Source: Hymenobacter sp. 15J16-1T3B | GTDB lineage: Bacteria > Bacteroidota > Bacteroidia > Cytophagales > Hymenobacteraceae | Reading direction: 5' to 3' | Length of the DNA: 64,000 nt | Assembly: GCF_020711235.1 (NCBI RefSeq) | Contig: NZ_JAJFAV010000007.1 | Location: forward strand, 62,001-126,000 | In this document: piece by piece, positions 34,979 through 44,177 of the stretch | Layout of the letters: each line of letters begins with the position of its first letter | Numbering within the stretch: position 1 is the stretch's first letter | The notes under the pieces: model-generated | What the model was told of the DNA's origin: nothing | Databases searched by the model: none | The model's input: the letters and a program-made list of their open reading frames with translations, nothing else | Position numbers and translations under genes: made by a program

Positions 34979-35674
34979 TCACCCCGCCGGCGACAGGTGC
35001 AGGTCGGCAATGTACTCGGTGAGCAACTGGTGCTCGGCCCGGCTGAAAGGCCGAGTGGTGGCCGTCAGCCGCCGGATGCGGGCCACCTTGAAGTCGCGGT
35101 AGGCTTGACGCAGCTGGCACCAGCCGATGAGGTGCCAGGCAAAGTTGTAAAAGGCCAGCCCGATGGGCTCGACGTAGCGCTGGCTGCTCTGGCCGGCTTT
35201 GTCGCAGTAGTCCAGCTCCACCGCCCGGCGCTCGGCCAGGGCCGCCTGCAGGGTGGCCAAGTAGTCGGCCGGGCCCCGGAAGTACTCGGGCAGATGTAGC
35301 TGAATGCTGCTGGTAAACTGCTCCAGTTGGCTGCGGTCGGGCTCCCGCAATACGGCTTTCACCTTGGCCAGGGCGGTGCCGACGTGCGCTTGGATGCTGG
35401 CGTCGGTGAGGGTGGCGGCCAGGGCTTCCAGCAGCACCAGGGCGTTGGCTTCGGCCGGCGTGAAGGCCACCGGCGGCAGGAAGTAGCCCTGCACGAGAAA
35501 ATACCCCTTGTTCGACTCGAAGCTCACCGGAATGCCCTGCTCGCCCAGGGCCTTGATGTCGCGGTACACCGTGCGCACGCTGATATCAAAGTGCGCGGCC
35601 AGTTCGTCGGCCGGGACGTATTTTTTGGCCTGCAACAGGGTAGTCAGCCCGAACAGGCGCTCGATGCGGTTCAT
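34979..35674 (-). CDS. YafY-type HTH/WYL transcriptional regulator
   Basis: A 231-residue regulator. The N-terminal winged helix (about 1-60) reads MNRIERLFGLTTLLQAKKYV and FDISVRTVYRDIKAL. The WYL domain (about 140-225) has AVELDYCDKAGQSSQRYVEP and FYNFAWHLIGWCQLRQAYRDF. WYL domains sense ligands, often nucleic acid or nucleotides. Probably controls itself and the VOC gene behind it. A TACCTTGC-type box on the minus strand (around 35680-35688) is so close to the ATG that the mRNA may be nearly leaderless. Confidence 0.92.
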   Translation of the reverse strand: MNRIERLFGLTTLLQAKKYVPADELAAHFDISVRTVYRDIKALGEQGIPVSFESNKGYFLVQGYFLPPVAFTPAEANALVLLEALAATLTDASIQAHVGTALAKVKAVLREPDRSQLEQFTSSIQLHLPEYFRGPADYLATLQAALAERRAVELDYCDKAGQSSQRYVEPIGLAFYNFAWHLIGWCQLRQAYRDFKVARIRRLTATTRPFSRAEHQLLTEYIADLHLSPAG

Positions 35675-35982
35675 GGCGCAAGGTAGCGGCCGGCGGGGGT
35701 ATCCGCCCCGGCGGCTTATTCCTGCACCTTGCCTATCTGGCGCGAGTTCAGCCAGTGTAATTCGCGCCGATGCGGCTGCGCGTTGTTAATTCGTCCGCTC
35801 GAACGATGTAGCCCGCACAGTACGGCACCGACGTGACGACCGGGCTTCCCGTCAGGGACCGGGTAGTGCTGCGCTGACCCAAGGGAGGAAGCCGGGAAAT
35901 ACGCAGTCCTTTACCGCCACACTTCCATCCTAAAGCGGCTAGCTGCGCTACGCTCCTGCTAGGTGAAAAGGTAGGCTACCAC
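35675..35982. other. Intergenic region
   Basis: About 300 bases with no supported gene, tRNA or strong repeat. Only the promoter-like box of the WYL gene at its left end can be pointed out. Confidence 0.4.
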
Positions 35983-36546
35983 CTACGGTATGGTAGAGTA
36001 GTTGCAAAACCGGTAACCGTTCTTGGTTTTCACGAACCCAAAAGCCGCCTGTGCTCCTTCCCATTTATCGGATGGATCAATAATGGTGACCAAAACCGTT
36101 CCCATGTTCTGTTGGCCGCCGTACAGCACCTGGTCGGTAAACACTAGTTTGTTTTTATCGAGCAGGCGTTTCTTAATTCGTTGATTAAAGACAAGGGGCA
36201 GGTCCTCCTTTATAAATTTATCAATATCTATATACGCAAACTCTCCGTACATTTTATCATACCAAGTGTCGGGGTTTTTATTTTCATAAACCTCCCAAAC
36301 CGCTTGTTCTTTTGCCGTATTACGCATGCAATCAACACAATATACTTTGCTAGATGATAATAGCTTTATAGTCGCAACATCATTTTTAATCACGGCCATT
36401 GCGAATAACATCCAGGTTTCCTGTAGGCTCTGGTTGGCAGCAGCCGAAGCATGCCGTAGTGGCTGAGCGGTTACCGGTCCGTTAGTCGCTTCATAGCTCG
36501 TAACTAGCGCGAAGCTAAAGCAGCAGGTGTATTTAAACAGATTCAT
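35983..36546 (-). CDS. Secreted hypothetical protein (AT-richer gene)
   Basis: A 187-residue protein with an N-terminal hydrophobic stretch (MNLFKYTCCFSFALVTSYEA), probably a signal peptide. The mature part has VIKNDVATIKLLSSSKVYC with a CVDC pair, DTWYDKMYGEFAYIDID, and a C-terminal strand region (GTVLVTIIDPSDKW, GFVKTKNGYRFCNYSTIP) that resembles an NTF2/SnoaL-like lipid- or ligand-binding fold. I do not recognise the family. Codon use is richer in A and T than in most of the window. Confidence 0.65.
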   Translation of the reverse strand: MNLFKYTCCFSFALVTSYEATNGPVTAQPLRHASAAANQSLQETWMLFAMAVIKNDVATIKLLSSSKVYCVDCMRNTAKEQAVWEVYENKNPDTWYDKMYGEFAYIDIDKFIKEDLPLVFNQRIKKRLLDKNKLVFTDQVLYGGQQNMGTVLVTIIDPSDKWEGAQAAFGFVKTKNGYRFCNYSTIP

Positions 36547-36673
36547 TCCTTAGTCCCTTCTGATTGAATTCAACCAAACCAATAACCTAAATGCTGTCGC
36601 CCAAATGGCACGCTGATGACTGATCGTTTTTGCAGCAATGAATGCTACGCGCCTAGCCTGTAGCAGTTTCTCA

Positions 36674-37123
36674 TCAATCATTTATGATGTACCAGTTACT
36701 TTCCAGCTTATAGTCATTTGCTCCCGCTTCCACCTTTTTATTAAGGTTTCTTACCTCGGAAGAATCATTTGTATAGACAAACGCAGAATAATGATCCATT
36801 ACTCCACGATCCAAATAATATTTAACCAAGATTTTAGCTGAATCTATTTCCCTACCACCCTTTACAACAAAGCCTTCATTGAAAGGATACGGGAATCCAT
36901 CAACAAACTCATTGTTACCGAGCTTGTATTTTTTACCCCCATTTACCTTGATATCCTCCGTAAGCAAAATAAGTTTCTCCCTGTTTGATGCCCAGACGTT
37001 ATGCCAGTCGAACTTTTTTTGGTTGCCTATCGGACTACATGACGTCAACGCACAACCAACCAAAGCAACGTACGAAAGCAAGCTTCGATTGCCCTGAGCA
37101 AAATTTCTTTTGATATTTTTCAC
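36674..37123 (-). CDS. Hypothetical lipoprotein (AT-richer gene)
   Basis: A 149-residue protein with a GTG start at 37123 (KNIKRNFAQGNRSLLSYVAL). A lipobox, LTSC, follows the hydrophobic segment, so it is a probable lipoprotein. The mature part is polar with many Asn, Lys and Tyr (VWASNREKLILLTEDI, ILVKYYLDRGVMDHYSAF). No known domain. It shares low GC and strand with the previous gene, 127 bases away. Confidence 0.6.
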   Translation of the reverse strand: MKNIKRNFAQGNRSLLSYVALVGCALTSCSPIGNQKKFDWHNVWASNREKLILLTEDIKVNGGKKYKLGNNEFVDGFPYPFNEGFVVKGGREIDSAKILVKYYLDRGVMDHYSAFVYTNDSSEVRNLNKKVEAGANDYKLESNWYIIND

Positions 37124-37320
37124 TGCTTATGTACAATAAGTCTTATCAAGTGCAGGATATTCCACCGTGTCCCCGTGGCTGGTTTCTAGTGTCTCCGCTA
37201 GCGCTACCACCCGAACGGCGCGGCTATGGCGCTAAGCTAGGGCCGCAGTGGAGGCCCAGTTTCCACACCCAAGCTGGGTACTAGTTACGCGGCGCTAAAC
37301 TTGAGCTAGGGTGGGTGTAT

Positions 37321-37938
37321 CTACTCCATTGCTGTAGAAACAAATGCCTTTTCTAACAGAGCAATCATTTCTTCTGTCGACCTAGCCTCAGTATCCAGCG
37401 AAGTCAAGGGCACCCTCACTTTGGGGAACTCATCCACAAAACTCATTTTCTCAAATGCAGGAATGCCATGTTGCTTCATAAGCTGCTCGAAGTGCTGCCG
37501 ATCTACGCCCCACACTTTAACAAACTTTGATTCGGCCACATAGACTTCGATCAGCGTGGCTGCATCGTTATAGATGAGACCAAATTCCAGGAAGCAGTCC
37601 TGGATCAACTCCTTTTGCAGCGAGTCTAATACTGCCGTAATAAATTCCTTCTCCTGATAGTCGCCATAGGCCACCTCGTCGCCGCTGGCGCCGAAGATGC
37701 AGGCACATGCATCAGGCAACATAGCGGCTAAGTCCGTCAGCACCGCCCACAAACGGGAGTTGTTCACATTCACTTCGGCGTAGAAGCGGAACAGTTGCTT
37801 AGGGTCTTCTACTTCCGATAGCACGAATCCTTCAACGAAGGTTGCGGCTTGGCCTGCGTCAACGCTTTCCCAGTAGGCACGGGGCACCTCACTTTTCCCC
37901 GCAAGTCGGATTGTTCTCGGTAGTTCTAGGCTTGACAT
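37321..37938 (-). CDS. Hypothetical cytoplasmic protein
   Basis: A 205-residue protein starting MSSLELPRTIRLAGKSEVPR, acidic, with no signal or membrane segment. Clear strands and helices are visible (DAGQAATFVEGFVLSEVED, LFRFYAEVNVNNSRLWAVL, LIQDCFLEFGLIYNDAA). The size, acidity and layout resemble immunity proteins, but no toxin is adjacent and I do not recognise the family. It ends the patch of AT-richer unknown genes and sits 21 bases downstream of the GH92 gene on the same strand, so it may share its transcript. Confidence 0.65.
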   Translation of the reverse strand: MSSLELPRTIRLAGKSEVPRAYWESVDAGQAATFVEGFVLSEVEDPKQLFRFYAEVNVNNSRLWAVLTDLAAMLPDACACIFGASGDEVAYGDYQEKEFITAVLDSLQKELIQDCFLEFGLIYNDAATLIEVYVAESKFVKVWGVDRQHFEQLMKQHGIPAFEKMSFVDEFPKVRVPLTSLDTEARSTEEMIALLEKAFVSTAME

Positions 37939-37959
37939 AGCTTTCAATATTATAAATCC

Positions 37960-40278
37960 TCACGGCCGCGCCGCCATCGTAAATACCAGTTCCCCGCCAT
38001 TCATAATGGCCTCGTGCGCGAGGAAGGGCCGGGTGAGTTTCTGGCCGTTGAGGCGGGCTTCCTTCACGTAGACATTTTTGTCGCTCTGGTTTTTCACCGT
38101 GATGCGGAAGGTCTTGCCGTTTTCCAGGTTCAGCGTGGCACCGTGGACGGCGGGGCTGCCCAGGGCGTACTCCGGGGAACCGGGCGCGACGGGGTAGAAG
38201 CCCAGGGCGGAGAAGATGTACCAGGCCGACATCTGCCCGCAGTCGTCGTTGCCGCCGAGGCCGTCAGGGGTGGGGCGGTACATCTTGGGCAGGATCATGC
38301 GCACGCGGGCCTGCGTTTTGTAGGGCTGGTCGGTCCAGTTGTAGAGGTAGGCCACGTGGTGGGCGGGCTCGTTGCCGTGCACGTAGTTGCCGATGATGCC
38401 CTCGCGGGTGATGTCCTCGGTTTCGGCGAAAAACTTGTCGGGCAGGTGCATGGTGAACAGCGAGTCGAGGTGCTCGGTGAAGCGGCGGTTGCCGCCCATT
38501 TTGGCAATGAGTGCCGTGGGGTCCTGGGGCACGTAGAGGCTGTAGTTCCAGGCGTTGCCCTCGATGAAGCCCTGGTTATGTGTGCTCAGCACGTCGAAAT
38601 TCGGGCGGAAAGAGCCGTCGGCGAGGCGGGGGCGCATGAAGCCGATGCGCTGGTCGTAGACGTTCTGCCAGTTCTGGGCGCGCTTGCTGAACTCCTGGTA
38701 GATATCCTGCCGATTGAGCTTCTGGGCCATCTGGGCAATGCACCAGTCGTCGTAGGCGTATTCGAGGGTTTTGGACACCGAGGAGCCGCTTTTGTCCTCG
38801 GGCACGTAGCCCAGCTGCAGGTAGTAGCCGATGCCGTCGTAGCGGGCGGTGCGGGCGGTGGTCACGCAGGCGTCCAGGGCTTTGTTGGCGTCGAAGGGGG
38901 CGTTGCCTTTGAGCACGGCGTCGGCCACCACGGGCACCGAGTGGTAGCCGATCATGCACCAGTTTTCGTTGGCGTAGTGGCTCCAGACCGGCAGCATGTG
39001 CTCGGCGCTTTGGTCGAAGTGGGCCAGCATGGAGCGCACCATGTCGGCGTTGCGCCGGGGCTGGAGCACGTTGAAGAGCGGGTGCAGGGCGCGGTAGGTG
39101 TCCCAGAGCGAGAAGGTGGTGTAGTTGGTGAAGCCGTCCGCCTTGTGGTTGTTTTGGTCGAGGCCGCGGTACTGGCCGTCGGCGTCCATGTAGGTCGTCG
39201 GGCTCAGGAAGGCGTGGTACATGGCCGTGTAGAAGTTTTCCTTGTCTTCGCGCTTCGGCGACTCGATGACCACCTTGCTCAGCTCCTGCTGCCAGAGCTG
39301 CTGGGCCTGCGCCTTCACTTTGTCAAAATCCCAGCCGGGGGCTTCGGTGCGCAGGTTCTGCAGAGCGCCGGCGGTGTTCACCGGCGAAAGGGCAAATTTG
39401 ACTTTGACCTTCTCCCCGGCCGCGGCGGTCTTGAAGTTGAAGTACATGCGCAGCTGCTCGCCGGCCAGGTCGGGGAAGTTCTTGGTCTGGTCGAACTTGC
39501 CCCAGAAGCCGCGGTAGGCTTGTTTTTTGGCGTAGTTGCGGCTGCCGTAGTCGGTGAAGGGCCGCGAGAAGCTCATGGCGAAGTACACCGTGCGGGTGCG
39601 GGCCCAGCCGTTAGTCTGGCGGTAGCCAGTGACCAGCTTGTCGTTTTCCACCCGCACGAAGGTCCACACGTTCTTATCCGGGTAGTTGTAGATGCCGTGC
39701 ATCAAATCCAGGATGAGGTGGGCCTGGTCGGTGGCCTGCGGGAAGGTGTACTGGTGCATGCCCACCCGGTTCGTCGCCGTCAGTTCGGCCAGGATGCCGT
39801 GGTCGTCGAGCTTCACCCGGTAGTAGCCGGGCTCGGCCACTTCGGTGGCGTGGCTAAAGCGGGAGCGGTAGCCGCGCTCGGGCTGGGTGGCGGTGCCGGG
39901 ATTGAGCTGCAACGGGCCCGTGGTGGGCATCACGAGAAAGTCGCCGAGGTCGGAGTGACCGGTGCCGCTGAAGTGGGTGTGGCTGAAGCCGACGATGGTA
40001 GGGTCTTGGTACTGGTAGCCGGCGCAGTACTTGTACACGTCGGGGTTGTACTTGCCGTCTTGCTCGTAGCTGAGCGTATCGGTATCGGGCGAGAGCTGCA
40101 CCATGCCGAAGGGCACCGTGGCACCCGGAAACGTGTGCCCCATCTTGGCCGTGCCCACGATAGGCTTGGCGTACTGCACGAGGCTTTCGGTGGGCTTAGC
40201 GGCTTTCGGCTGGTTTTTCTGGGCGAAAGCAGAACTGGCGGCAAGGAAAAGGGCGGCGAGGTGGAGCGGGCGGAGCAT
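37960..40278 (-). CDS. GH92 alpha-1,2-mannosidase-type glycoside hydrolase
   Basis: A 772-residue secreted enzyme. Starting at the ATG at 40278 gives a signal peptide (MLRPLHLAALFLAASSAFAQ). The N-terminal beta-sandwich has VGTAKMGHTFPGATVPFGMV and VGFSHTHFSGTGHSDLGDFL. The (alpha/alpha)6 domain contains FSLWDTYRALHPL, a GNEPAHHVAYLYNW segment and the family hallmark GNDDCGQMSAWYIFSALGFY, which holds catalytic acids and calcium ligands. GH92 enzymes remove alpha-mannose from N-glycans or mannans with inversion, in a calcium-dependent way, in the periplasm or at the surface. A TACCTTGC-like box on the minus strand (about 40313-40320) lies 36 bases upstream. Confidence 0.95.
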   Translation of the reverse strand: MLRPLHLAALFLAASSAFAQKNQPKAAKPTESLVQYAKPIVGTAKMGHTFPGATVPFGMVQLSPDTDTLSYEQDGKYNPDVYKYCAGYQYQDPTIVGFSHTHFSGTGHSDLGDFLVMPTTGPLQLNPGTATQPERGYRSRFSHATEVAEPGYYRVKLDDHGILAELTATNRVGMHQYTFPQATDQAHLILDLMHGIYNYPDKNVWTFVRVENDKLVTGYRQTNGWARTRTVYFAMSFSRPFTDYGSRNYAKKQAYRGFWGKFDQTKNFPDLAGEQLRMYFNFKTAAAGEKVKVKFALSPVNTAGALQNLRTEAPGWDFDKVKAQAQQLWQQELSKVVIESPKREDKENFYTAMYHAFLSPTTYMDADGQYRGLDQNNHKADGFTNYTTFSLWDTYRALHPLFNVLQPRRNADMVRSMLAHFDQSAEHMLPVWSHYANENWCMIGYHSVPVVADAVLKGNAPFDANKALDACVTTARTARYDGIGYYLQLGYVPEDKSGSSVSKTLEYAYDDWCIAQMAQKLNRQDIYQEFSKRAQNWQNVYDQRIGFMRPRLADGSFRPNFDVLSTHNQGFIEGNAWNYSLYVPQDPTALIAKMGGNRRFTEHLDSLFTMHLPDKFFAETEDITREGIIGNYVHGNEPAHHVAYLYNWTDQPYKTQARVRMILPKMYRPTPDGLGGNDDCGQMSAWYIFSALGFYPVAPGSPEYALGSPAVHGATLNLENGKTFRITVKNQSDKNVYVKEARLNGQKLTRPFLAHEAIMNGGELVFTMAARP

Positions 40279-40331
40279 CAGCTTCAATCGTGGCGGGTGG
40301 CGGTTGAAGCGGGCAAGGTAGGGCGATTAGG

Positions 40332-41201
40332 CTACAGATTCCCCGACTCCCAATTGCGCCAATCGTTGTTAGGTTTTTCTTTCGGCTGCCAGAGGGCAGG
40401 GCTCTGATTTACCAACACTTTTGCAAGCAGTTGATACGTTTCCTGTGCACTAGGCGGGCTTGCCTTATCGTAAGTGCTTTCGAAATGGAAGCTATCAATG
40501 GTCAGTAGCTTGGGCAGGTCCGAAGGCAGCTGTTGCTTGATATCGTTTTCGGTTGCGCCAACCAGGGCCGGGTTAGAAGCAAGTAGGTAACGCAAGAGGC
40601 TGCTGTAATCAACTAAATGATTCGGGTTGTCAAAATCACGTAACTGTATACCCGCCGCTCTATACTTTGCAGGGTCGTGCTCAATTTTCACTTGGGTATT
40701 ACGCACGTTTACAGTAACTGCACCGGCAGATATTAATTCGAATTGCTCCATCTCACCACCTGTTTTATTGCGAATACGCTCGTATTCGTTAGCATCAATA
40801 AGGTTTACCCGTCGGGAATTGGTGATGTAATTCCGCCCGGCCGCTTGCTCTACAGAGTAGCGGGTGCAGTTACCGACATAGTTCAACTCGATTTCTGCAG
40901 CAAATCCGCGGTTCTGATACCCACTTTTCTCGAAGACTATTGCCCAGCGCGTAGCGTCGCCGTACAGATGAATCTTGCTACCCGCCGTTTCGCAGTAACC
41001 GTGCTCCAGATCGAGAAAGAAATTGTACCGAACATCGTTGTTGCCTCCAGCAGGGAAGTAATCACTCAGCTTCCCCTGAAAAGCTAAGTCCAGTTGTTCT
41101 AATACCTCTTGCGCCGAATACGTCATTTCATGCTTGCCCTTATCTGTTCGGTTCCATGTACAAGCTGATAGCAGTAATGTCACTATTAGCAAAGCGCGCA
41201 T
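40332..41201 (-). CDS. Lipoprotein with DUF7003-like domain
   Basis: A 289-residue lipoprotein: MRALLIVTLLLSACTWN has a lipobox LSAC at 11-14. The core NFFLDLEHGYCETAGSKIHL, ATRWAIVFEKSGYQNRGFAA and EIELNYVGNC matches, from memory, the DUF7003 family of Bacteroidota; function unknown. Composition is AT-richer than the flanks, like the unknown genes at 36-38 kb. It is 53 bases upstream of GH92 on the same strand. Confidence 0.75.
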   Translation of the reverse strand: MRALLIVTLLLSACTWNRTDKGKHEMTYSAQEVLEQLDLAFQGKLSDYFPAGGNNDVRYNFFLDLEHGYCETAGSKIHLYGDATRWAIVFEKSGYQNRGFAAEIELNYVGNCTRYSVEQAAGRNYITNSRRVNLIDANEYERIRNKTGGEMEQFELISAGAVTVNVRNTQVKIEHDPAKYRAAGIQLRDFDNPNHLVDYSSLLRYLLASNPALVGATENDIKQQLPSDLPKLLTIDSFHFESTYDKASPPSAQETYQLLAKVLVNQSPALWQPKEKPNNDWRNWESGNL

Positions 41202-41266
41202 AATATCAACCGTGGTAATCGTAGCGTCAAGCGCTGCTTAAAGGTAGACAGTGTCCGCAGCGGGGG

Positions 41267-42139
41267 CTACGCCGCACTCCGAAACTCCGCCAACTGGTAC
41301 AGATGCCCCTCCTCCCCCACCCGCCGCAGCCACGGTTGCTCCTGCAGCGCCTCGGTACTGGGGCCGTAGGAAAACAGCTTGAGCGCTCGATGGCGCGCCA
41401 ACTTCCGTAGCTGCACCAGCACTTCGCGCATGATGCTGCCGGTGAAGGGCGTGAACAGGTAGAAAGCCGTAGCGTCGGCAAGGTCAGCGCGGCGGACGTC
41501 GAGGCAGTGGAACCGCACGTGGGGTAGGTCCAGGACTTCGGCGCAGGCCTGGGCATACTGGCAGTAACCGGGTTCTATTTCGATGCCGTGGGTGGTAGCG
41601 CCGCTCAGTAAGTGTACCAGCAATGGCACCTGACCCAGGCCGCTGCCGAGGTCGTAGAGCACGTCGGCGGGCGCGAGGCGGGCGGCCAGCCGGGAGATGA
41701 TGCGGGCGGGCGTTTTCTGGTAGTACACCATTTCCGGGTCGCTGAACTGCGGTTGCAGCGGCTGGGCGGGCACGGGAAACAGGCCGTTGGTCAGCGCGTC
41801 GAGGTGGTCGTAGCGGGTGGCTTCCGGGTCCGGGTCGGGCGGGCCGGCGTAGGCGGTCAGCAGCGCCCGCAGTTCGGCGGGGGCGAGGCGGCCGGCCCGG
41901 ATATCAGCCTGCAGGCGCTGAAACAGCCGCTGGTCCACGGCTTCGAGCTGGGTTTGCAGGGTTTCGGCCTGGCGGCGCAACGCGGCCGCGGTGGTGGGTG
42001 GCAGCTCGGCGGGCCAGCCGAGCAGGTGCAGTTCCAGCTCGTCCAGCGCCGCGGCGCGGGCGGCAAAGTTGGCTTCGGCCAACAGCGCCGTTTGACCGGC
42101 CAGGGCGGCCAGGGAAGCCCGTATTTCGGCGTCGGCCAT
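41267..42139 (-). CDS. SAM-dependent methyltransferase
   Basis: A 290-residue protein. Residues 1-110 form an Ala/Leu-rich helical region (ALRRQAETLQTQLEAVDQRL). The class I methyltransferase domain follows (about 140-285): motif I is DVLYDLGSGLGQVPLL, the acidic loop is GIEIEPGYCQYAQAC, and post-motif strands include AFYLFTPFTGSIM. The substrate is unknown. Upstream on the same strand are a lipoprotein and a cupin gene; gaps of about 57 bases make co-transcription possible. Confidence 0.88.
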   Translation of the reverse strand: MADAEIRASLAALAGQTALLAEANFAARAAALDELELHLLGWPAELPPTTAAALRRQAETLQTQLEAVDQRLFQRLQADIRAGRLAPAELRALLTAYAGPPDPDPEATRYDHLDALTNGLFPVPAQPLQPQFSDPEMVYYQKTPARIISRLAARLAPADVLYDLGSGLGQVPLLVHLLSGATTHGIEIEPGYCQYAQACAEVLDLPHVRFHCLDVRRADLADATAFYLFTPFTGSIMREVLVQLRKLARHRALKLFSYGPSTEALQEQPWLRRVGEEGHLYQLAEFRSAA

Positions 42140-42196
42140 GAGCGTGCAGTTGTGGGCGGGCGGCGAGTGCAGCGCGCCGGCGGGCCCGGGGTGGGG

Positions 42197-42676
42197 TTAT
42201 TGAACCGTCAGCGGGGCGGGCGCGGCCTCGTACTCGGCCAGCACCTGCTGGGCTTCGGTCGGGGTCAGCCGCACGGGGTTGGCGTTGGCCAAGGCGGCTG
42301 CAGCCGGCATCATGGAGCGCGACAACAGCAGGGCAAACACTTCTTTCTTCTGCGCGAAGCTCAGGCGGGGCTGGCGACGCAGATACCGCTCGTACGCCGC
42401 GGCCATGGTTTCCCACACGGCTATTTCGCGGTCGGGGTCGGCGTCGCGCCGGAAGTTGTTGAGGGTTTCGGCCAAGCTGGCGGGCACCACCTCGGCAAAA
42501 GTGGCCTGGATGCGCGTAATGCGGGCTACCTGTGCTGAGGTCAGCGAGTCGTGCCGGATGGGGCCGACGCGGACGGTCTGCGGGTCCAGCACCACCGCCT
42601 GCCCGGCCGGCACCTCCGACTGGCAGGCGCTCAGCATCCAGCCCAGCCCCAGCACGACAACGTTGCGTGGTTTCAT
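42197..42676 (-). CDS. Hypothetical lipoprotein
   Basis: A 159-residue protein from the ATG at 42676 (MKPRNVVVLGLGWMLSAC), where LSAC is the lipobox. The mature part is helical (RITRIQATFAEVVPASLAET, MAAAYERYLRRQPRLSFAQ, VFALLLSRSMMPAAAAL). No known domain. A longer frame begins 16 codons upstream but would hide the signal. Probably anchored in the periplasm or outer membrane. Confidence 0.75.
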   Translation of the reverse strand: MKPRNVVVLGLGWMLSACQSEVPAGQAVVLDPQTVRVGPIRHDSLTSAQVARITRIQATFAEVVPASLAETLNNFRRDADPDREIAVWETMAAAYERYLRRQPRLSFAQKKEVFALLLSRSMMPAAAALANANPVRLTPTEAQQVLAEYEAAPAPLTVQ

Positions 42677-42731
42677 GCCGGCCAAGTTACGGACCGGCAC
42701 CCGGCTCCGCCGCCTTTCGCCCACACGGGCC

Positions 42732-43301
42732 TCAGTCTACTTTCAGCGGCGGCCCGACCACCTTCATGTCGTGGGCGGCGAAGATCTGGGCTATTTCCTG
42801 GGGCGTGGGCTCGGTTTTGAGCGCGGCCATCGTCACGAAAAACTCTTCCAGCTGGCCGGCGGGCTGCACGGTCACGCTCATTTTGCCGCGGGGGCTGATT
42901 TGCGTCCAGGCGTGGGGTACGTTGCGGGGCAGAAACACGACGTCGCCAGCGGTGAGGCGGTAGTGGTCCTCCCCGACCCGGAAAGCATACTCCCCGTCGA
43001 GCACGTGAAAGATTTCGTCTTGCCGGGGGTGCACGTGCAGCGGGGTGCCGCGGCCCTGGGAAAGGCTAGTTTGCTCGAAGATGGCAAGGTCGCCGCCCGT
43101 ATCCCGGCCCGACACTTTCACGTCTAGAATGTTCTGATTGACGCCTTTGAGCTGGATGTGGCCGTGCAGGCGGCCTTCGCCGGCGCTGGCCTTGAAGCCC
43201 TTGGTAGCGCGGTCGGGCGGCGCGGCTGCGCCCAGTGCGGCCGGCGCGGCGGCCAGCGGCAGAGCGGCCAGGGAGGCCTGCAGAAAGTGGCGGCGTTTCA
43301 T
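42732..43301 (-). CDS. Cupin-domain protein with Tat signal
   Basis: A 189-residue exported protein: MKRRHFLQASLAALPLAAAP is a twin-arginine signal. The cupin barrel (about 70-145) has motif 1 as GTPLHVHPRQDEIFHVLDGE, with two His and one Glu as metal ligands, and motif 2 as GDVVFLPRNVPHAW with the last His. A divalent-metal enzyme or sensor in the periplasm is likely; the reaction is unknown. Export by Tat suggests the protein folds with its metal before export. Confidence 0.88.
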   Translation of the reverse strand: MKRRHFLQASLAALPLAAAPAALGAAAPPDRATKGFKASAGEGRLHGHIQLKGVNQNILDVKVSGRDTGGDLAIFEQTSLSQGRGTPLHVHPRQDEIFHVLDGEYAFRVGEDHYRLTAGDVVFLPRNVPHAWTQISPRGKMSVTVQPAGQLEEFFVTMAALKTEPTPQEIAQIFAAHDMKVVGPPLKVD

Positions 43302-43433
43302 GGGCAGCGGGCGGGTTAATCAGGTGGCACTACTTTCAGCCAGGCTTGCCGCCGCGGCCGGAGCGCGGCCCGCCGGCGCCGGCGGCCTGTTAATATAGCC
43401 TTTCTCCAATAATTTACCCGCGGCGGGCCCGCG

Positions 43434-43943
43434 TCAGTGGTCGTAGCTGACCACGCGGGTAATCTGCCACCGGCCGTTCTGCAGGCGCCACACCATCAGG
43501 TTTTTGAAAGTACCGCAGTCGTCCTTGCCGTTTTCCTGGTGACAAAAGCGGTGCTGGTAGGTTTCGACGGCGCCGTAGCCCTTGATGGGGTACACTTCCA
43601 GCGTGCCAGGCACGAGCACGCGGCGCAGGCCAGTGCTGCGGTTCTGCTCGAACAGACGGCGGAAACCCTGCATGGTCTGCGCGAAATTGCTTAGGCCGCC
43701 CTTGTCGTGAAAAAACTCCAGGTCCTCGGCGAAGTAGGGCTGCATGGCGTCCAAATCGTGGCGGTTGAAAGCCACGAACAGCAGGCTGTCCTGCTGGGCA
43801 ATGGCGCGGTACAGCGCCGCATCGACGGGCGCGTGGGCGGCGGACGGCGCGGCGGCGGTAGCGGGCGGAGCGGCGGGCCGGGCGGGGGCGCAGGCGGCGG
43901 CCGCCAGCAGTGCGGCCGGGGCAACAAGGGAAACGAGACGCAT
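43434..43943 (-). CDS. NTF2/DUF4440-like lipoprotein
   Basis: A 169-residue protein from the ATG at 43943 (MRLVSLVAPAALLAAAACAP), with a lipobox AAAC and an Ala/Pro linker. The SnoaL/DUF4440 fold (about 50-169) includes FVAFNRHDLDAMQPYFAEDL, FFHDKGGLSNFAQTMQGFRR and a C-terminal LMVWRLQNGRWQITRVVSYDH. Such domains bind small ligands or act as isomerases; the specific role is unknown. A TACTTTTA box on the minus strand lies near 44000. The 130-base gap before the cupin gene contains a 16-base GC palindrome (43370-43385). Confidence 0.88.
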   Translation of the reverse strand: MRLVSLVAPAALLAAAACAPARPAAPPATAAAPSAAHAPVDAALYRAIAQQDSLLFVAFNRHDLDAMQPYFAEDLEFFHDKGGLSNFAQTMQGFRRLFEQNRSTGLRRVLVPGTLEVYPIKGYGAVETYQHRFCHQENGKDDCGTFKNLMVWRLQNGRWQITRVVSYDH

Positions 43944-44177
43944 CAGCAGGGGCAGCGGCTGGGCGGCGAGGCCACCCGCTGGCCCGGCCCGCCGGCGGCC
44001 ATAAAAGTAAGGGCAAACCCGGGCGGCTTGGGCGCTGCTCACATGCTTGTGTGAGTGACCGGCGCCGCGGCCTCGCCCGTTCGTCACCGGTTTTCGCCCG
44101 GTGGTCAAATGGATTTCGCGGCGGCGCCCGGGGCGGGTTGCTTTGGCCCATCATCGACTTCCAAACGCCCCGCCCCC

